64,000 bases of DNA. It comes from Tretioscincus oriximinensis (lineage: Eukaryota > Chordata > Lepidosauria > Squamata > Gymnophthalmidae). The first letter of the stretch is position 1. Each line of letters begins with the position of its first letter. Of this stretch, positions 33,601 to 48,600 are shown piece by piece. The stretch spans positions 166,533 through 230,532 of the forward strand of contig JAJVDF010000466.1 of NCBI GenBank assembly GCA_022410635.1, read 5' to 3'. The notes under the pieces were generated by a model, which was not told the DNA's origin, ran no database searches, and was given only the letters and a program-made list of their open reading frames with translations. The translations under genes and the position numbers were made by a program.

Positions 33601-36600
33601 CTAGTTATCAAATTATCAGGGAATTACTTCTGTCTAAATATAGCATTAAAGGCTTTATACATATTTATGCATGACTTCTTTCCCTGTAGGATATTTTGCC
33701 CTGTGTATCCTTTGCTGCTGCAAAAAGTGTCAAATCACTCTACCTTGGAAGAATGTTTAGTGGCACGCCAGTTATCCGACTTCGTTTTAGAAGGAAACAG
33801 CCTACACGGTGAGAGTCTAGTTTTAACTGAAAGAAAGAAAGATAGTGAAAGGAAAGAAGATGATTCAATATTGATTCATAAGCTGCTTAATAAATACACT
33901 ATTTCTTAGAAAGAGGGAGGTGGAGAGGGAGAAAGAATAATTCTTTTACTATCCATGCTAGAGCTGAGTGGCTTTTGTAAAGTATCACTGGCAGTACTGG
34001 GTTGGGTAGATCTAAGCCAGGTATGGAGCAGTATAGTACTGCCTCCAGGACGGAGCAACAAGCAGTATTCCTGAAGTACCTTTTCCAGGGAGGAGAGAAC
34101 AGGTGAAGATTGCCTTCTTCTGCTACAGTGCAATTGGTGGGCCACTGTGTGAGACCAGATGGGCTATAGCCCCATTCAGCAGGGCTCCTCTTATGTTCTT
34201 TTGTCCAAGATGTTGTTGCCANCAAAGATAGGGTGAACTGGGGCAGCTTCTGAGGATGTGCAGGAACCCAAAGAACAGCTAGAATATTTTCTGCAAAAAA
34301 TTATGGAAAATGACTGCATTTTCATTAACTAGCTGTGATTCTTTCTGCATGCTCAGTTGTAGTTGACCAGTACCTCTGACCACTATATGCATTCAAAACA
34401 GGGGCCAGAAAGCATCTCCCAATTACCTTAGATTGTTTTGAATAGGCCAACAGGTAGATCATCTTTGCTGGGTATTGATGTAGCTGGATGATCAAATGGG
34501 GTGCAGAAGTTTTTGTCTGTCCAGCTCCCAAAATGTCCTTGCAGATGCTGCCACTATCACTTGTCTTTCCTGCCCTGTACATCATCAAGAGCATGATTTT
34601 TAAAGACAATCTGTCATCTCATTTATTTCATTTTGTTTCTTTACATTTCTATAGGGATACCTGAGGACAGTTAATATTAAAAACAGAACAACGTATTAAC
34701 AATGCCTAAAAGTAGGGAAGGGAGAGCTGTTTTTTCAACCAAAGGCCAGGTTAAAGATTTGTCACATAAAGCCTCCATTTTAGTCTGGATACCTCGGAAG
34801 TTCTAACCCACACATTCATGCTTATTGATTCCTATACTGTAAATCTTTTGGAGGTGCTTACAAGTATTCATCTCTATGTTTTTGCCCAGTCAGTGTTTGA
34901 GCAAATTATCCTTGCAGTGCCAAAATGCATCATTTTCTATACTGGTATGTGCAGAATAGATTTGTAATAATTATTTGCCAATAATTCTAGCAAGGGTGGG
35001 AGTTTCATGGAATCTTAGAAAGTAACAAAAAAAAGTTGATGGCATGAGTCCAAGACAGCTCACGATACCAACCTTTTCCTATGAGACTGCCTTGTTAGAA
35101 ATTTTAATCAAGGTCTCAGGGTAGCCAACCATAGCTTTTGTTGCTTTCTCCACAACAGACACCCTGTGAAGTAGGTGGGGCTGAGAGAGTTCAAAGAACT
35201 GTGACTGGCCCAAGATACCCAGCTGTCTTTCATGAAGGAGTGGGGAATCGAACTTTGAGACTACCAGATGCAAGTCCAAGACTCTAATCACTACACCAAA
35301 CTGTCTCTCTAAGAACTTTGGCAAAAAAATAAACCATATGAACCTTTTCCTTGGTCTTCCTTCATATTCTCCAATCAGAAGGCTGATTACAGTGGGCTCT
35401 TTACATTTCTAAGCCTACCTTTGGGTGAAATCTTTGATCTTAATATTAAATTAGTAGCAGCAGCAGAAACAGAAGACACAGATGTGCCAAATTAAATTTA
35501 ACACCCATAATATTCCATAGTTCTGACTTGCTGGTATGTTGGACAAAAGAGAAATCTGTGGTAGAAAATACCAGCAAGTCTTTCCCTGTGTTTTTAGGAC
35601 CAACTAGGCTCTACTCCAGAATGATACCTTGAGATGTACCTAGACGTTGTTTATTTATTCCTCTATAGTTGGGTATTCTGGAATAAAGCAGCCCAATTCC
35701 ACAGTATCCAGCTAAGCCATATTTGGATGCAATCTTAGAATGTTTGCAAAAGTAAGCAGTGTGTATAATCAACTATGTGAGTATGAAGCATTCCTAGTGC
35801 TGCCCATGTAGTTAAACGCAGCAGCCTTCATTCTCTTTCTCAGATGCGTTGTATAACTGAACAGACTATAGAAAGAATATTAGGTTTTTAATGCCTCAAA
35901 CATTGCATAACTCTGATTTTCTTTCCTCCCTTCCCTAACACTGTTTGGTTAGGCTTGTGGCAGAATTCGACTTTAGAACCTTCGATCCCGAGGGCATCCT
36001 TTTCTTTGCTGGAGGCCATCGTGACAGTACATGGATGGTCTTGGGTTTGCGCAACGGACGGTTAGAGCTACAGCTGAAGTACAATGGAATAGGCCGTGTG
36101 ACCAGCAGTGGACCAATGATCAACCATGGAATGTGGCAGACAGTGGGTATAGTACAAGCTTAAAATTCTTTAGACTTCAAATGCTTCGGTGTATTTGAGA
36201 TAGCAGTCTACAGATATCTGGAGGGCTGTCAGAGCAGATGGAAGGACTAGAAACAATGGGATGAAACTGCAAGGAAGTAGATTTAGATTAGATATCAGAA
36301 AAAAACTTTCTGAGAGTAAAGTTGATAAACCATAGAACAGGCTATCACAGGAGATGGTGAGTTCTCTTTCACTGGACGCCTTCAAACAAAGGCTGGACAG
36401 CCATCTGGAATGGTTTAGTGAATCCTGCATTGAGCAGGGGGTTGATCACTTCCAACTCTGTGATTCTGTCTACATGATGGTGATTGTGGTCTCTGCTGGC
36501 ATAAGACAACTGAGTGGCAAAGGATGTAAGTCAGTTGTAATGCAAGCAAACTGAAAAGTAGAAGGTTGCTAGTTTATTCTGAGCCTGTTCTCATAAGCAA

Positions 36601-39600
36601 GCAATAGCAAACCTAGCAGCATGTGCAATCAGCCAGGATCAGCTATGACTCAGTGGTACCCAAGAACAAAACTACTGAGAACCTCTCCTCAGTTGACACA
36701 GGTGCTCTCATAGGCCTCAACAGTGTGAGCAGGAACTGGAATCAGCGATTCCTCAGCAGTTTATCCCCTTTACGGCTCTTTAATCATGAAGTTATGCTCT
36801 GAGAGAAAGGGGGCCTTCTTAGTTGAACCGCAGAGGAATATAATCTTTTTCGTGGTGGCATTAGGCTGAGAAAGGTATCTGGCATTATGCTCTACCAGAA
36901 ATTGTTATTAATGTCATCAGTATTTTATATTTTAATAATAACATTTATTTGTAACGTCCCTTTCACCAAAGGTGGGCACACATAGCTTTGGTTCCTTTCT
37001 CTGCAACAGACACCCTGTGAAGTAGGGGGGGTTGAGAGAGCTCTAAAGAACTGTGATGGGCCCAAGCTGGCTTCATGGAGGAGTGTGGAATTGAACTGGG
37101 AGACTACAGGTCCATCACCTGTAACTACTACACTAAAGTGTTTTAATGTTTTAATATACACAATGGCACTTTTTTATATCTTCAAATTAATTGCTGACTT
37201 TCAGCTTCTTGGTAACTGAAGGCTATTTTAATATTTTTGTTTGTAAGAAATAGAGTTGGTGAGAAATCTTTTATTGGCTAGAAATTAATGGATAAAACAT
37301 CCTGATATTTCCAGTTACACCCATTCATGTCTGGTTCAGTTCCTTCATTCTTACCAACATGAACATTTTTTTCTAAGTAGTGGAGCAACCAGTATATTTT
37401 AGAAACTCAAATATAAAGATGAGTATTTATTTGTTTCAATTTATGAGTTTCATACTAAAACAGTCTGTTGGTGACATATCCAGTAAAACAGAGAAAGCAG
37501 AACATGAGCATCTATCANTGAACGACCTAGATAAAACCCAGATGTAAAATCTAATAAACAAACACTTTAAAATCCAGGCAGCAAAGTTCAGCCCAGAGAC
37601 AAAAGCTGAAACTCAGTCAATTTGCCATGATTTTTGTGGAGCAACTAAAGTAAAATAGAAACTGATTTAAACATCATTAAAGTCATGTTGAAAGATACTG
37701 AAGATGAAAAAAGTGTCTATTCAGACCCTTTAGAAAGTATACCTGTTACCATGGCTGGATTTAGGCTGGATTTTGCCCACGGGCTATCATTTACTTACTT
37801 ATTTTACTCCCTTTTTTCCCTCAGGTACTTTGGGTTCTATAATAATAAAAGCAATAAAAATATTAATACCTTCTTAGTACTACTGGTTTCTATATTTTGC
37901 CTAAATAGAGCCCTGCCATGTAGTAGGAACATGAAAGAAGCCCTTTTGAATATTTTAAAACAACTTTTCAATATCATCCTAGGCACCTTCCACATCATGT
38001 CTGTAGCTGAGGCAGGTTCTATACACAAGATCAGACTCTAGTAGACAGGGGTAGAGCAGACATGGGAGGCCATGTTTGTCTACTCAAGGTCAAGCTTGCA
38101 GGAGTGGTTCTGGTATGAAAATTGTGCCAGAGACCACCTAAGGAGAGAGAACTTCAAAGGGATCTGAACAGATCCAGACAACAAGTGAAGTCTGGCATTG
38201 TACAGCCATGGAAATGGATTATCTCTGCATGACTGGCCAAAAAAAACCATAATCCTGCTGGCAACTTCAAAGGTTCAGAGTAGTTGTAGGCCATCAAACA
38301 CAATATATAGATATAATCTTGCATCTTTCTTTGCATTTGGAAGCTGAGCTATTAGGGGTGCTTACGCGTGTACAAAGAGTCGTAGACCAACTACAGCTTC
38401 CAAAATTCAGGGTGGGTACCCACTTCAACGAGGGTCCACTTGCTATCAGGTAAGATGGCATCCTAGCCAGTCTGCCCTTAGAAGAGAGGATGGCAGAACA
38501 CTTGCATCTGCATTTCTTACTTTAAACTTGTTTTTCTTAGGGCTTCCCAATGCTTGTGGGTTCCCCTGAAGTTTTGGTGTCTGGCACTGTCTGTGGTTTT
38601 TATTCTCAAACTATAACTCATAGGGATGAACTGACGCTCCCCTGCAGTTTTCTTTCCAATTATACATGGCTGCTTTGTTTGAATTCAACAAACTGAAGTT
38701 ACAGCACATACGTTACTATTACATCATGAACATTGTAGCATAGCTGTTATATTTCTCCANTAACATCTTCGTGATCTTTCCCTTCAGATATCTGTTGAAG
38801 AGCTTGAAAGAAACTTGGTGATTAAAGTCAACAAGGAGGCGGTTATGAAGATAGCTGTCTCAGGAGACCTATTTACTCTTGCAAGGGGACTCTATCAGCT
38901 AAACCTGACAGTGGGCGGGGTCCCATTTAAGACAAATGACCTAATCCATCCAGTAAGTACTGTGAATAACTCCTTAAAAATTGTAATCCATATATCTGAT
39001 TAAACGTGGTCGTGTTGACCACTTCTTGCGCCGAACATCTCCTGTTTTTTTACTTGCTCTGTCCAAAAGAGCTTCCTAGAAGGANGAAGGTGTTCCTTGG
39101 AGAAACTGCAAGTGATTCCTCTTTAAGGCAGTTAAATATGAAGAATTAAATCATTGCCACTGCAGGGGGAGATTCCCCTACTGCTCTACATGGAAGGACA
39201 GGAAAGAAATGTTTTTTCCTGCTTTGAAAATGTATGTTGGAACACCAGCCATATGTGACAGTGAAGGCCAGTCAAGCACAGCTTACTGTTCAATCATTTA
39301 CAAAACAGGAGCCTTTCAGCATGTTAGTCAGTAACAAAGTTCTCATTTATTATGGGAACAAAGCGCTGTGTTTTTAAACTGATTAAACCCTCTTGAATGT
39401 AGCTGATTATCTTTTGCCAAGTGCCGTGCTCTGGCATCTGATGACTTTTAATGCGGGCATCCAGTATAAGTGGCTTTTTTGCCAGGATAAAGTTGGCCTA
39501 GAAGTGTGTGGTTACTGTGATACAGTTGAAACCCCATTATAAAGAACCACAATATAACAAAATTTGTGGTATAACAAATTTGAAAGTCCCAGCAGATCAT

Positions 39601-42600
39601 CCGTAAGAGTAATGTTCATTACAATGGGTTTCATTATAACAAAATTTCATTATAACAAACAAGTTCACCTGACACCTTGGTGTTCATTATAACAGGGTTT
39701 TACCTGTGTTGGCATCCTGAGAAATGGAACTGCCATAGATGTCACATATGACGTCCAAAGGAAGTCATGACAAGGTGTGCACCTGGATGCAGTTGTCTGT
39801 AGTAGATGTATTTGGCGCACTCTCCACCATGAATATATCTCAGCATTTTCAAAGCTATTGGCACCCCTAAATTCTCTGCCAGTACCCTCCAAATGTTAAC
39901 TTTTCATTTTTGGACATTTCTTGTCTTTAATGCTCCAAATGTTTTCTAGCCTCATTGATTCCTCCCAATCTTCTAGGGCTAAAATCTCCATTATATTTAA
40001 ATTTCTTCATGGCAAATATTTCATTTTTTTTCAACAACCAGATGACTGTTTTGAGATCAAGTCATGCACTGTATTCCAAAAACAGATTGACATAAGCATC
40101 TGTGTGCATATATTCTTGCAAAGCATTGTACATCTCTGTATGTTTGATTTCTGTTCTAGGTTATGAATTATTTTACTACTTTTCTGAAAACTACAACAAA
40201 AATACTTATGCATTGAACAAGGCATACAGCTCCTTAAAACAAGAATGGCTTTTGACCACTATTCCACTTCCACATTAAGCAGCTAGAGCATTTCCTTTTA
40301 TTTGTCTAGATGAACCCCCGATTAGACGGTTGTATGAGGGGCTGGAATTGGCTGAATGGTGAGGATATGACCATCCAGGAGACGGTGAGACTGAATGACA
40401 AGATGCAGTGCTTTGCAGTTGCAGGGCGAGGTTCCTTCTACCCTGGCACTGGTTTTGCTATATTTAATCTTAGCTATGGTAAGTTCACTTTAAGGGCTTT
40501 AATTGCTTGAATAGCTGAAATCTTCCGTTGCAAAGATTGAATCACACTTGCCTGCTTGGAAGGGTCCCCAAGCACCATCCCAGAACAGTTAATGTTGGGA
40601 ATGACCAGGACCATTTGTATGCTGGGTGCAGGAACATTCCCGTTCCTATCTATCCATAACAAGCAGCACATGACATGTCCTGGATGTCAGATCCCGCCCG
40701 CACTCCATTGTGTAGACCCCTTAAAGAGTGATGCAGTAGACAGTAATGCTGTTTTTGCATGCCTTGTCCCATGTGAAGATGCTGCCCCTGCCTAGATTAA
40801 TCTGCAAAGAAGACAAGGCAGGCAGGCAGCTGTCTCAGCCCAGAGAATTCAGTGCAACATTGCTTCACACCACATGCCAGAAAGTGTTGCCAGGCAGCAC
40901 TTACAATATTTTGCACACGCAAAAAATAAATTGCTGTTGGGAGCTTTTGTCTCTCCATGTAGAGAGGCTGCAGCAATATCTAGTACCTATAGGTGTAAAC
41001 TAGAAGGAAGACCATTAGGAATGGGGCTCTGAGACAGGAGTCACAGAACCATTAGCTAACCATCACTCGAACTGAATTACAAGTCATCTTGCAGTACCTC
41101 TGTGGCAGCCCTTTAAAGATGGGGGTAAGACGAGAGTCAGCGAGAGAAAGGGGAAGTACTGGAATGGGCACATTTTGTCTGTAAAACCCCATGCCTCTAA
41201 TGTGCCCTGGCTCCTCCTACTTGTGCCCCCTGGGCTTCCATTCACCCTCCATACTCCCCCCTATCCCTCCGATGATGCTTCCCAGCCCCCAAAGTATCCC
41301 CCCACTAAGTGCTAAAGACCACAGCACTTATGTCCCTGTTGGAAGCCATGGAAGGTCAGTGGGGGTGCCATGGGAGTCAGACTGGGAGGGTTTCATTGGA
41401 GCCTTTGGATGTGTGAGAGCTTTGTCCAACACTCAAACTAACTTATTTATAAGTCAGTTCGAGTGAGAATTATTAACTGTTGCCTGACTCCAGCCTAAAA
41501 GAAAAAGCTTTCCTCCCATTCCCCATCTGTGAGCTGATGAGATATAAGGCCAGAATTATGTAGCAGGTGCATAGACAGCTGTTTTCAGTTGGCTTGCGGA
41601 CAAAGAGAAAAAACAAAGGAGGTCACCTTGTAGGACTGCAAAGAAATTCTTTCAAAAGGAGCCAGGCAGGGCGGAACAACTTAACCACACAATTCTAAAA
41701 CCTGGTAAACGTATTTCATGAAATTCGTTGTAAATAGGGCCATTGGGAAGCCAAGATGATTAACAGGCAAACTACCAACCCGCTTGAGAAGCACAGAGAT
41801 GTACAGAGATGTTGGAAACACTTGTACTATTGGTTTCAGGAAGGCAAAGCAACTATTTGCTTGGCAAACAGAACGGGCAGTTTCTTTATGAAGAAAAGTG
41901 AAGCAGATTAAATTTTAATGCTCATTTAAAGGAAATCCTGAACTTCATATATGGATAAAGAACTTAAGAGAAGTCCTGGTAGAACAAACAACAGCCTATC
42001 TAGCCCAGTATTCTGCACCACACTGTGGCCCATCTCAAGCAGAAGACAAAGGCAAAGACCTTCATCTGCAAATGGCCTTCAGATGCATCCTGCTTGTTTC
42101 TCCAACCTAACAGTGATGAACCTCTGAATNGTATTTATAAGAGCATCCAGACCAAGCACAAGTTGAACGGCCTCTAAAGCAGCACTGCACCACTGTACGG
42201 AAAAATAAAAGGAAAACATTCTTTTGATATCTCTTTGACAGCTTAATTATTTGAAAGTCTGCAGTTTGTATACCTAATTCTCTGCCTCTTTCTGTAGCGC
42301 AGCCACTTGATGGGAACGAAACCAGGAAGCAGTGGGAGGTGAAAGTGAACATCGTGATTCGGCCGGCCACAGACACTGGGGTGCTCTTTGCCCTTATTAG
42401 TAGTGAATCCACAGTCCCTTTGTCAGTGGCCCTGATTGACTACCATTCAACAAAGAAGCTTAAACAACAGGTAAACACGGCCAGGTTATTTTGTAAAGCT
42501 TGTATTTGGACAATCATTGAATTGATGGGGGGAGGACAAAAAGGCTGTACACTCACCCCAAACACAACATAATCATTTCATCCATATTTCTTTTAGTGGG

Positions 42601-45600
42601 AGCAACTGATATGCATGCTTTAATATTCCCATTGAAACAATGTAAATTTTTGATACTTCATAGACAGTTAGATTAGAGGTGTATGCTGCACACAAATTGT
42701 GAGATTGACTCAAATAAGGGGGATGAAGGATCACAGATGGGATTGATTTTTCAGGTCTTCATTTGATATGATTTACTTTTAGTAAGCATGTTTGAGAGTA
42801 GGAATGGAATGTAGAACAACTGTCTGGAAAGTGGAGGGTCACTGATTTGATCCCGAATTTATCCTGAAAGTTGGCAATGGCACATCTGCATCTTTCTCAC
42901 AAACATTGCCTAGAAGTGCCAAACAATCAACTAGGACACAATCACAATTTGGAGCTGGAACCCAAGAATACTGAGAGTAACATAGGCACCATCCAGTTGT
43001 GTTTTTCTGGTTCATATAGAGTATTTGAAGGATGATATTACATTTCCCATTCCATGTGTTATTTGATGTGACTTTTCACACAATTGGGAAAACTGTGTTA
43101 AGATATTCTAGATATAAAACAGTGTCTGATTGACATGTTTCCTTTCTACTGGATAAAACCTGAAGTTCTTACCTATGGTTCTTCTATTCAGACTGACCTA
43201 AGAGTTTATTTCTAGTCTCTGGCTAAGATTCCCAATTAGTAGAACAAGAAGAAGAACAAGAAGAAGAACAAGAAGAACTGGGTTCTTATACCCCGCTTTT
43301 CTCACCTTTCAAAGGGACTCAAAGTAGCTTACAAGGGTATTTTTGCCCAAAGGCTGATATTCTATCTTCCCCACCAGGCTATGGTGGTTCCATGTATCTA
43401 CTTGCAGTCAGTTGCAATTTCTTGCAATTCATGCTCACCCCTCCCATGTCCCACACAGGGCTTCGAAACCCGATCTCCCAGATGAGAGACCGGCTCCTTA
43501 GCGACTGAACTATCCGTTTCTGCAATTAGGCAAATCAGTTGGTTTGACATGGGGGCAAGTTCTGACTGACATCACTTCTTGCCAAATGAGCATTTAAAGA
43601 TCCAGACCAAGTGAATGTGGAAATAGCCTCCCAAAAAGCAATGTTTAAAAAAGGAAGACATCTGCCTTTAAGCTATGAAGTAGGATATGGTTACAAAAAG
43701 AATGGTTACTCCAGATGGTAGTAGTGGCCCAAATACTTACTCTCTTGAGGAACTATCAGGAGGTAAAAACTTTTGATTGGGAAATACTGTGAGTTAGTAA
43801 TAGACCACAAATAATAGCTCCATACAAAAAGGAAAAGACAACAGCCAAAGTGAAAGAGCAGGCTCAAAGAGGATATTGCCTTTGGAAGAACCAACTATTT
43901 TGAAAAAAAGAAAAATGGTTCAAGGTTGGGCATTGATCTACAGAAACCAGTTATCTGGTGTCCAACTCAAATCTGTCGTACTTGGATTGGGTAGTAAAGT
44001 TTTGGGATTTAAAATGTTATAATGGAACATCTTGGCAGTTCTTCTCTTTTGATGAATACATATGGGTATGAATTTGTGTTTTGATCACTGTGGCTTTTTC
44101 TTGCTTTTCAGTTTATTGTTTTGGCAGTGAAAAACACAGTGGTGTGCAGAATAGCTTTAGCCATGTGTGATGGACAGGAACACACCGTTGACATCTCTGT
44201 CAGGAATGATCATATATTGCTTACTGTGGATGGTGCTGCTGGGCAGAATGAAGGAAGCCCTTCACAGCTGGAAGAAAACCTATCTATCTTGGATGATTAC
44301 CTCCAGTCATCTGTGAAGACCTATATAGGGGGATTGCCAGGTAAGCATGAAATAATGTCATCTACAGAATTGTTAATAGTTGGTAGACTCTCATGTGGTG
44401 CCTATGTGTTGACAGTGTTCCCACTTTGTGTTAATAGTCAGCAGTGAGTATGTACTTTCTCTCTTCACACTAGCCTGAATAGTTGCTTCCGAAAATCTAC
44501 CTGTGATCTCTAGATTGAGTTGTGTGATTTGGACCTTAATCTGACAGAGCGCCTCTAAACAGATTTTTGTCAAGCCATTGTGATGTGCGTACATCACAAC
44601 AACACATGGCTGTGATAAACAGGCTCCTTTCTGAGTCAATCTGCATCAGTCCCAGGTGATAGCGGTGGAGGTAGGGGTTGGAAGCTGATGTCTGTCCCTA
44701 TGGCAAGCANGAGTGGAATCATTATGGAACAGCGATACTCAGTTCCAGTTTCCACTTTTGCCCTCCCTATGCACTCTTAAGCACAGGTATATTAACCTGC
44801 TATTATAGAGGAAGGGAACCCTGGCATTACCACAAATGTATAGCTTCTCTATAATGGAAAGGAGACTAAAAATGAAGTTATTGCTATTTCAATGTTCAAA
44901 AATGAAACTAATCAAAATTCCTATACAAGTGAGTATAATTCTCTAATAAAGTCATTTATGATCTCAAATTGTTTCCAGCTCTGCCTGGTGATGTTGCATG
45001 ATATGCCTAAGGCCTCCCAGAGATCAGAATCATTCCCCATTTGCCTGGGTCTATGGAGGAAGAACTCAATACTAGGCTTCTTCCACTTTGCACTAATTAT
45101 GATCTAGTCTAGAACTGTTCTAATGATTCCATGTTCTGATTTAGAGGCATTGAGGCATCTTCATCTGAACCAGAACAAGGAACGCACAACAGCCCCATCT
45201 GCAAAGCTTTCATAAACGNTGGAGGTGGAATTTTCCATTGTTCCTTGTGCAAATGTTGATAATAATCTTTAAAGACCTGATACAGAGGTAGATCAGACCC
45301 ATCCTTCTGCCTTGTACATGATGTTGAAGTGACAGGGATCTGAACCAATCGCAGAAAAGGGTGGGTGTTGCAATGGTATGGTTCACTTGAACCAGAACAG
45401 AGAATTAGCCGTGTTAGTCTAGTAGAAAGTCCAGCAAAGGAGCTAGCAGCACTTTGAGATTAACTTGAGAAATTTGGGTGGCATAAGCTTTCGTAGACAG
45501 ATCTACTTCTGAAGAAGTAGACGTGTCTACGTCTGGGCATTTGAAGTTGTAGACGTGTCTACGAAAGCTTATGCCACCCACTTTTCTCAGAACAGAGAAG

Positions 45601-48600
45601 GCCTGTTCAAATCACTGCCAGTGGCGGACCAGAATAGTGGCATTCCAGCCCTTGCAGCATGGGCAGTTTATGTTGGGCTTCAACAAAGTATAGCAGACCA
45701 ATTAAAACTACTCAAGGAAGCTAAGTGTGGAAATGGCTATAATGTATACCACTTCTTTTTCCACGTGCAATAATAGGCAGTCTTCAGTTTAGTACAATGC
45801 TTTATCAGGACTTAGTCATGTGATGAAGAGGTCGCTACAGCTCAAAGGAAGCTTCACATGCATTTCTCCTTATCTATAATTGCATTTTATTTTATTTTTT
45901 ACAATGAACNGATCAGAATGGTATTTCTTGGAACAAAATAAAAGCAAAATTGTAATCATGCATGCACGAGTGTATAAAATATAAAATAACGATGAAATAT
46001 TAATAAAATAAAAGATGGTTTACCTTCACCATGGACCCCAGAAGTTGCCATATTTCTCATAGCCTACCCAATACAAGAGTCATTGTCACCCTACTTAAAA
46101 TAATTTCCAAAAGATAATGCATTACTACTGACCTGTGCAATGTGAATTTAGAACAGAATGTTCCAATTGCTTATCAGCCACTGAAGATAGTAGTGAAAAC
46201 ATCTTCATAGACTCTTCCCCAGAATCTTAACTTCCATGCACATAATTTGTTTTGCTTACAACAGTTAAAACGACTAATCAAAACCACCACAAAAAGCAGC
46301 AACTCATGGTTTGATTTTTAGGACAAAGAACATTTATTTTTAGTAGAATACTGGAAGCAGTTGCAGTGCTGAATTAGACATTTTACCCACATGATTGGTG
46401 TCCACACATTAATATCATATTTTATACATTAAGTAGATTTATATAAAGTGTGTTATGCTTGTACCACAGTATTATTATGAACCACAGTTTCTACATAACA
46501 TTAACTAATAGCCAGAACACTCAATGAGCAGAGCCAGGGACTTCACACATCTTTCCCCAGCATGTATATTATTGACGTGAACCAAACCCTGTCCGCAGTT
46601 ATGTGACTTTCCATTGCTTAAATGAGTTTAAATTACGGGAAGGAAGATTACAGTTGAACTTCAGGAGATACTTTTTTGGTGGGAAGAGCAATTTAACCCA
46701 ATTGAAATTCCTACTCAGTGTCTTTGAATAGCCATCTGGCTGACAATGCCACATAGATGGAGTTTACATGCTTGGGGGTGGCTGTAGGTCAGCAAAATAC
46801 CTGGAAAGCACATTTGCTGGTTCAGTCCTCAGCCACTCTTTGGAAGTGGACAGTGGCAAACTACCTCGGTGTCTCTGCCAGAAAACTGCACTGATGTGCC
46901 TTTGAAGGTGACAAGGCAGTCAGCCAACAGTCAATCATGACTCAGTGGTATTCACCACAACAATTCTTACGTTTATGCTAGTTATGGCCACACTATGCAT
47001 ATAACGTTCATCATAGGAATGTGTGTTAAGCAGCCTTTAGATGAAATTAATAGAATGTAAAACAGGAAAGTGATGTTAGGAATCTGCACCATCAGAATTT
47101 TGGTCCTGAGATACCATTTGCTGGCATCCTAGTTTAGAAGAAGAAGAAAAAGAAGAACTGGGTTCTTATACCCCGCTTTTCTCACCTTTCAAAGGGACTC
47201 AAAGCGGCTTACAAGGGTATTTTGCCCGAAGGCTTACATTCTATCTTCCCCACCAGGCTCTGGTGGTTCCCCTGTATCTACTTGCAGTCAGTTGCAATTT
47301 CTTGCAATTCCTGCTTTCGAATAGCTGGGTTGGCTAGGGCTACAGGCTAGTGGAAAGTGCTCACCCCTCCCCACGTCCCACACAGGGCTTCGAAATCCAA
47401 TTTCCCAGCTGAGATACGAATTCCTAAGCGACTGAGCTATCCGTGCCTGTTTAGGTATAAAGTTGTTGACCCAGTTAATACAATATATTTTATTTACCCG
47501 GAATTGCCACTGATTTTTTTTTCTGAGGGATCACTTCTGGAGTATCGACTTTTAGAAACACAAGAGCTAGAATATCTTTGTTTTCAGAGAAATTCTGCTG
47601 CACTAAAGAAGTGACATGGAAATACCACCAGGCATCTCCCTATTCAAGAATGTTTCTTGCCCCACCCTACAAAGCTCCTATATGTTCTTACTGGGATTTT
47701 TTTTTATCCCCAGCCAGCCAGTGTCTTTTCTGATAAGTGGAAAATTCCTCCTGATTTTTGGGTTGTCAATTAGCCTTTTAAGGAATAACCGCAATTCCTG
47801 CAGTATAGGAAAAGAGGACGTGAATTGGCTATGAGTGATAGACAGTATTTTTCAGGAGAAAACTGCTAAGGTTTTCTGCAAACCAGTAATTCATAGGATT
47901 GGTTCAGCAGGCATATCNTTGGCTGGAATATCAGACGGGCAAGCATAGTAAGATACTAGTGCAGTATCAGGAGCCCCCAAGTGAGTCTGCAGCATATGGA
48001 AGCTTCCAGTAAATTTGCTGGTCCAGTATTCTGGCTAGTGCAGAATCACCCTAAGAGCCATGTGAGTTTAGTTTCCTAGAATCATAGAGTTGGATGGGAC
48101 CTTCAGGGTCATTGGGTCCAACCCCTGCTCCATGCAGGATCCACTAAACCATCCCAGCTTAGATCAGCTTAATTTCAGGTCTGTATCTCACATATGAGCT
48201 GAGATCTCATTGGCACATGGGGTTAAATTGATAGGGAGATCATGCAAATTAACTAGCAGAAAAAACTTTCTGACAGTAAAGGTGATCAATCGGTGAAATT
48301 GATTGCCACAGGAGGTGGTGAGTTCTCCTTTCGGGATGGTCTTAAACCAGAGGCTGAACAGCCATCTCTCTGGAGTAGGGACTGGATGACACTGGAGGTC
48401 CCTTCCAACTCTTAAGATTCTACTGTCTTCTTCAATAATGTTTCTGGAAGGGAACAATGTCTGGTGATTTTTTTTATGATGGTACTTTAGCTTTGTAAAA
48501 CTCTTGTAAAATTTTGATTCTCTGTTGTCTGTTTATTATTGGGTGAAGCTGTTCTTATCTTTTAAAGCTGTTTAGATATTTATTTCATTAGGAATCTAGT

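Larger units (their letters stand above)
33809..35952 (+). other. GAS6: GAS6 intron 9
   Basis: 2.1 kb with a CR1 3' end and a family 1 SINE. The stretches 34210-35090 and 35320-35950 hold nothing nameable. Confidence 0.85.
36143..38787 (+). other. GAS6: GAS6 intron 10
   Basis: 2.6 kb with a CR1 3' end and a SINE. An open frame at 37685-38041 shows no family resemblance and is left as chance. 37145-38787 holds nothing else. Confidence 0.85.

Noticed and set aside
36143..36163. GAS6 exon 10 extended to the in-frame stop
   Set aside because: The GTGGGT donor at 36143 and exact continuation of the protein into exon 11 show that the extension is intron.
37685..38041. 118-codon frame in GAS6 intron 10
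   Set aside because: AT-rich, no recognisable motif, no support for an exon in the GAS6 phase.
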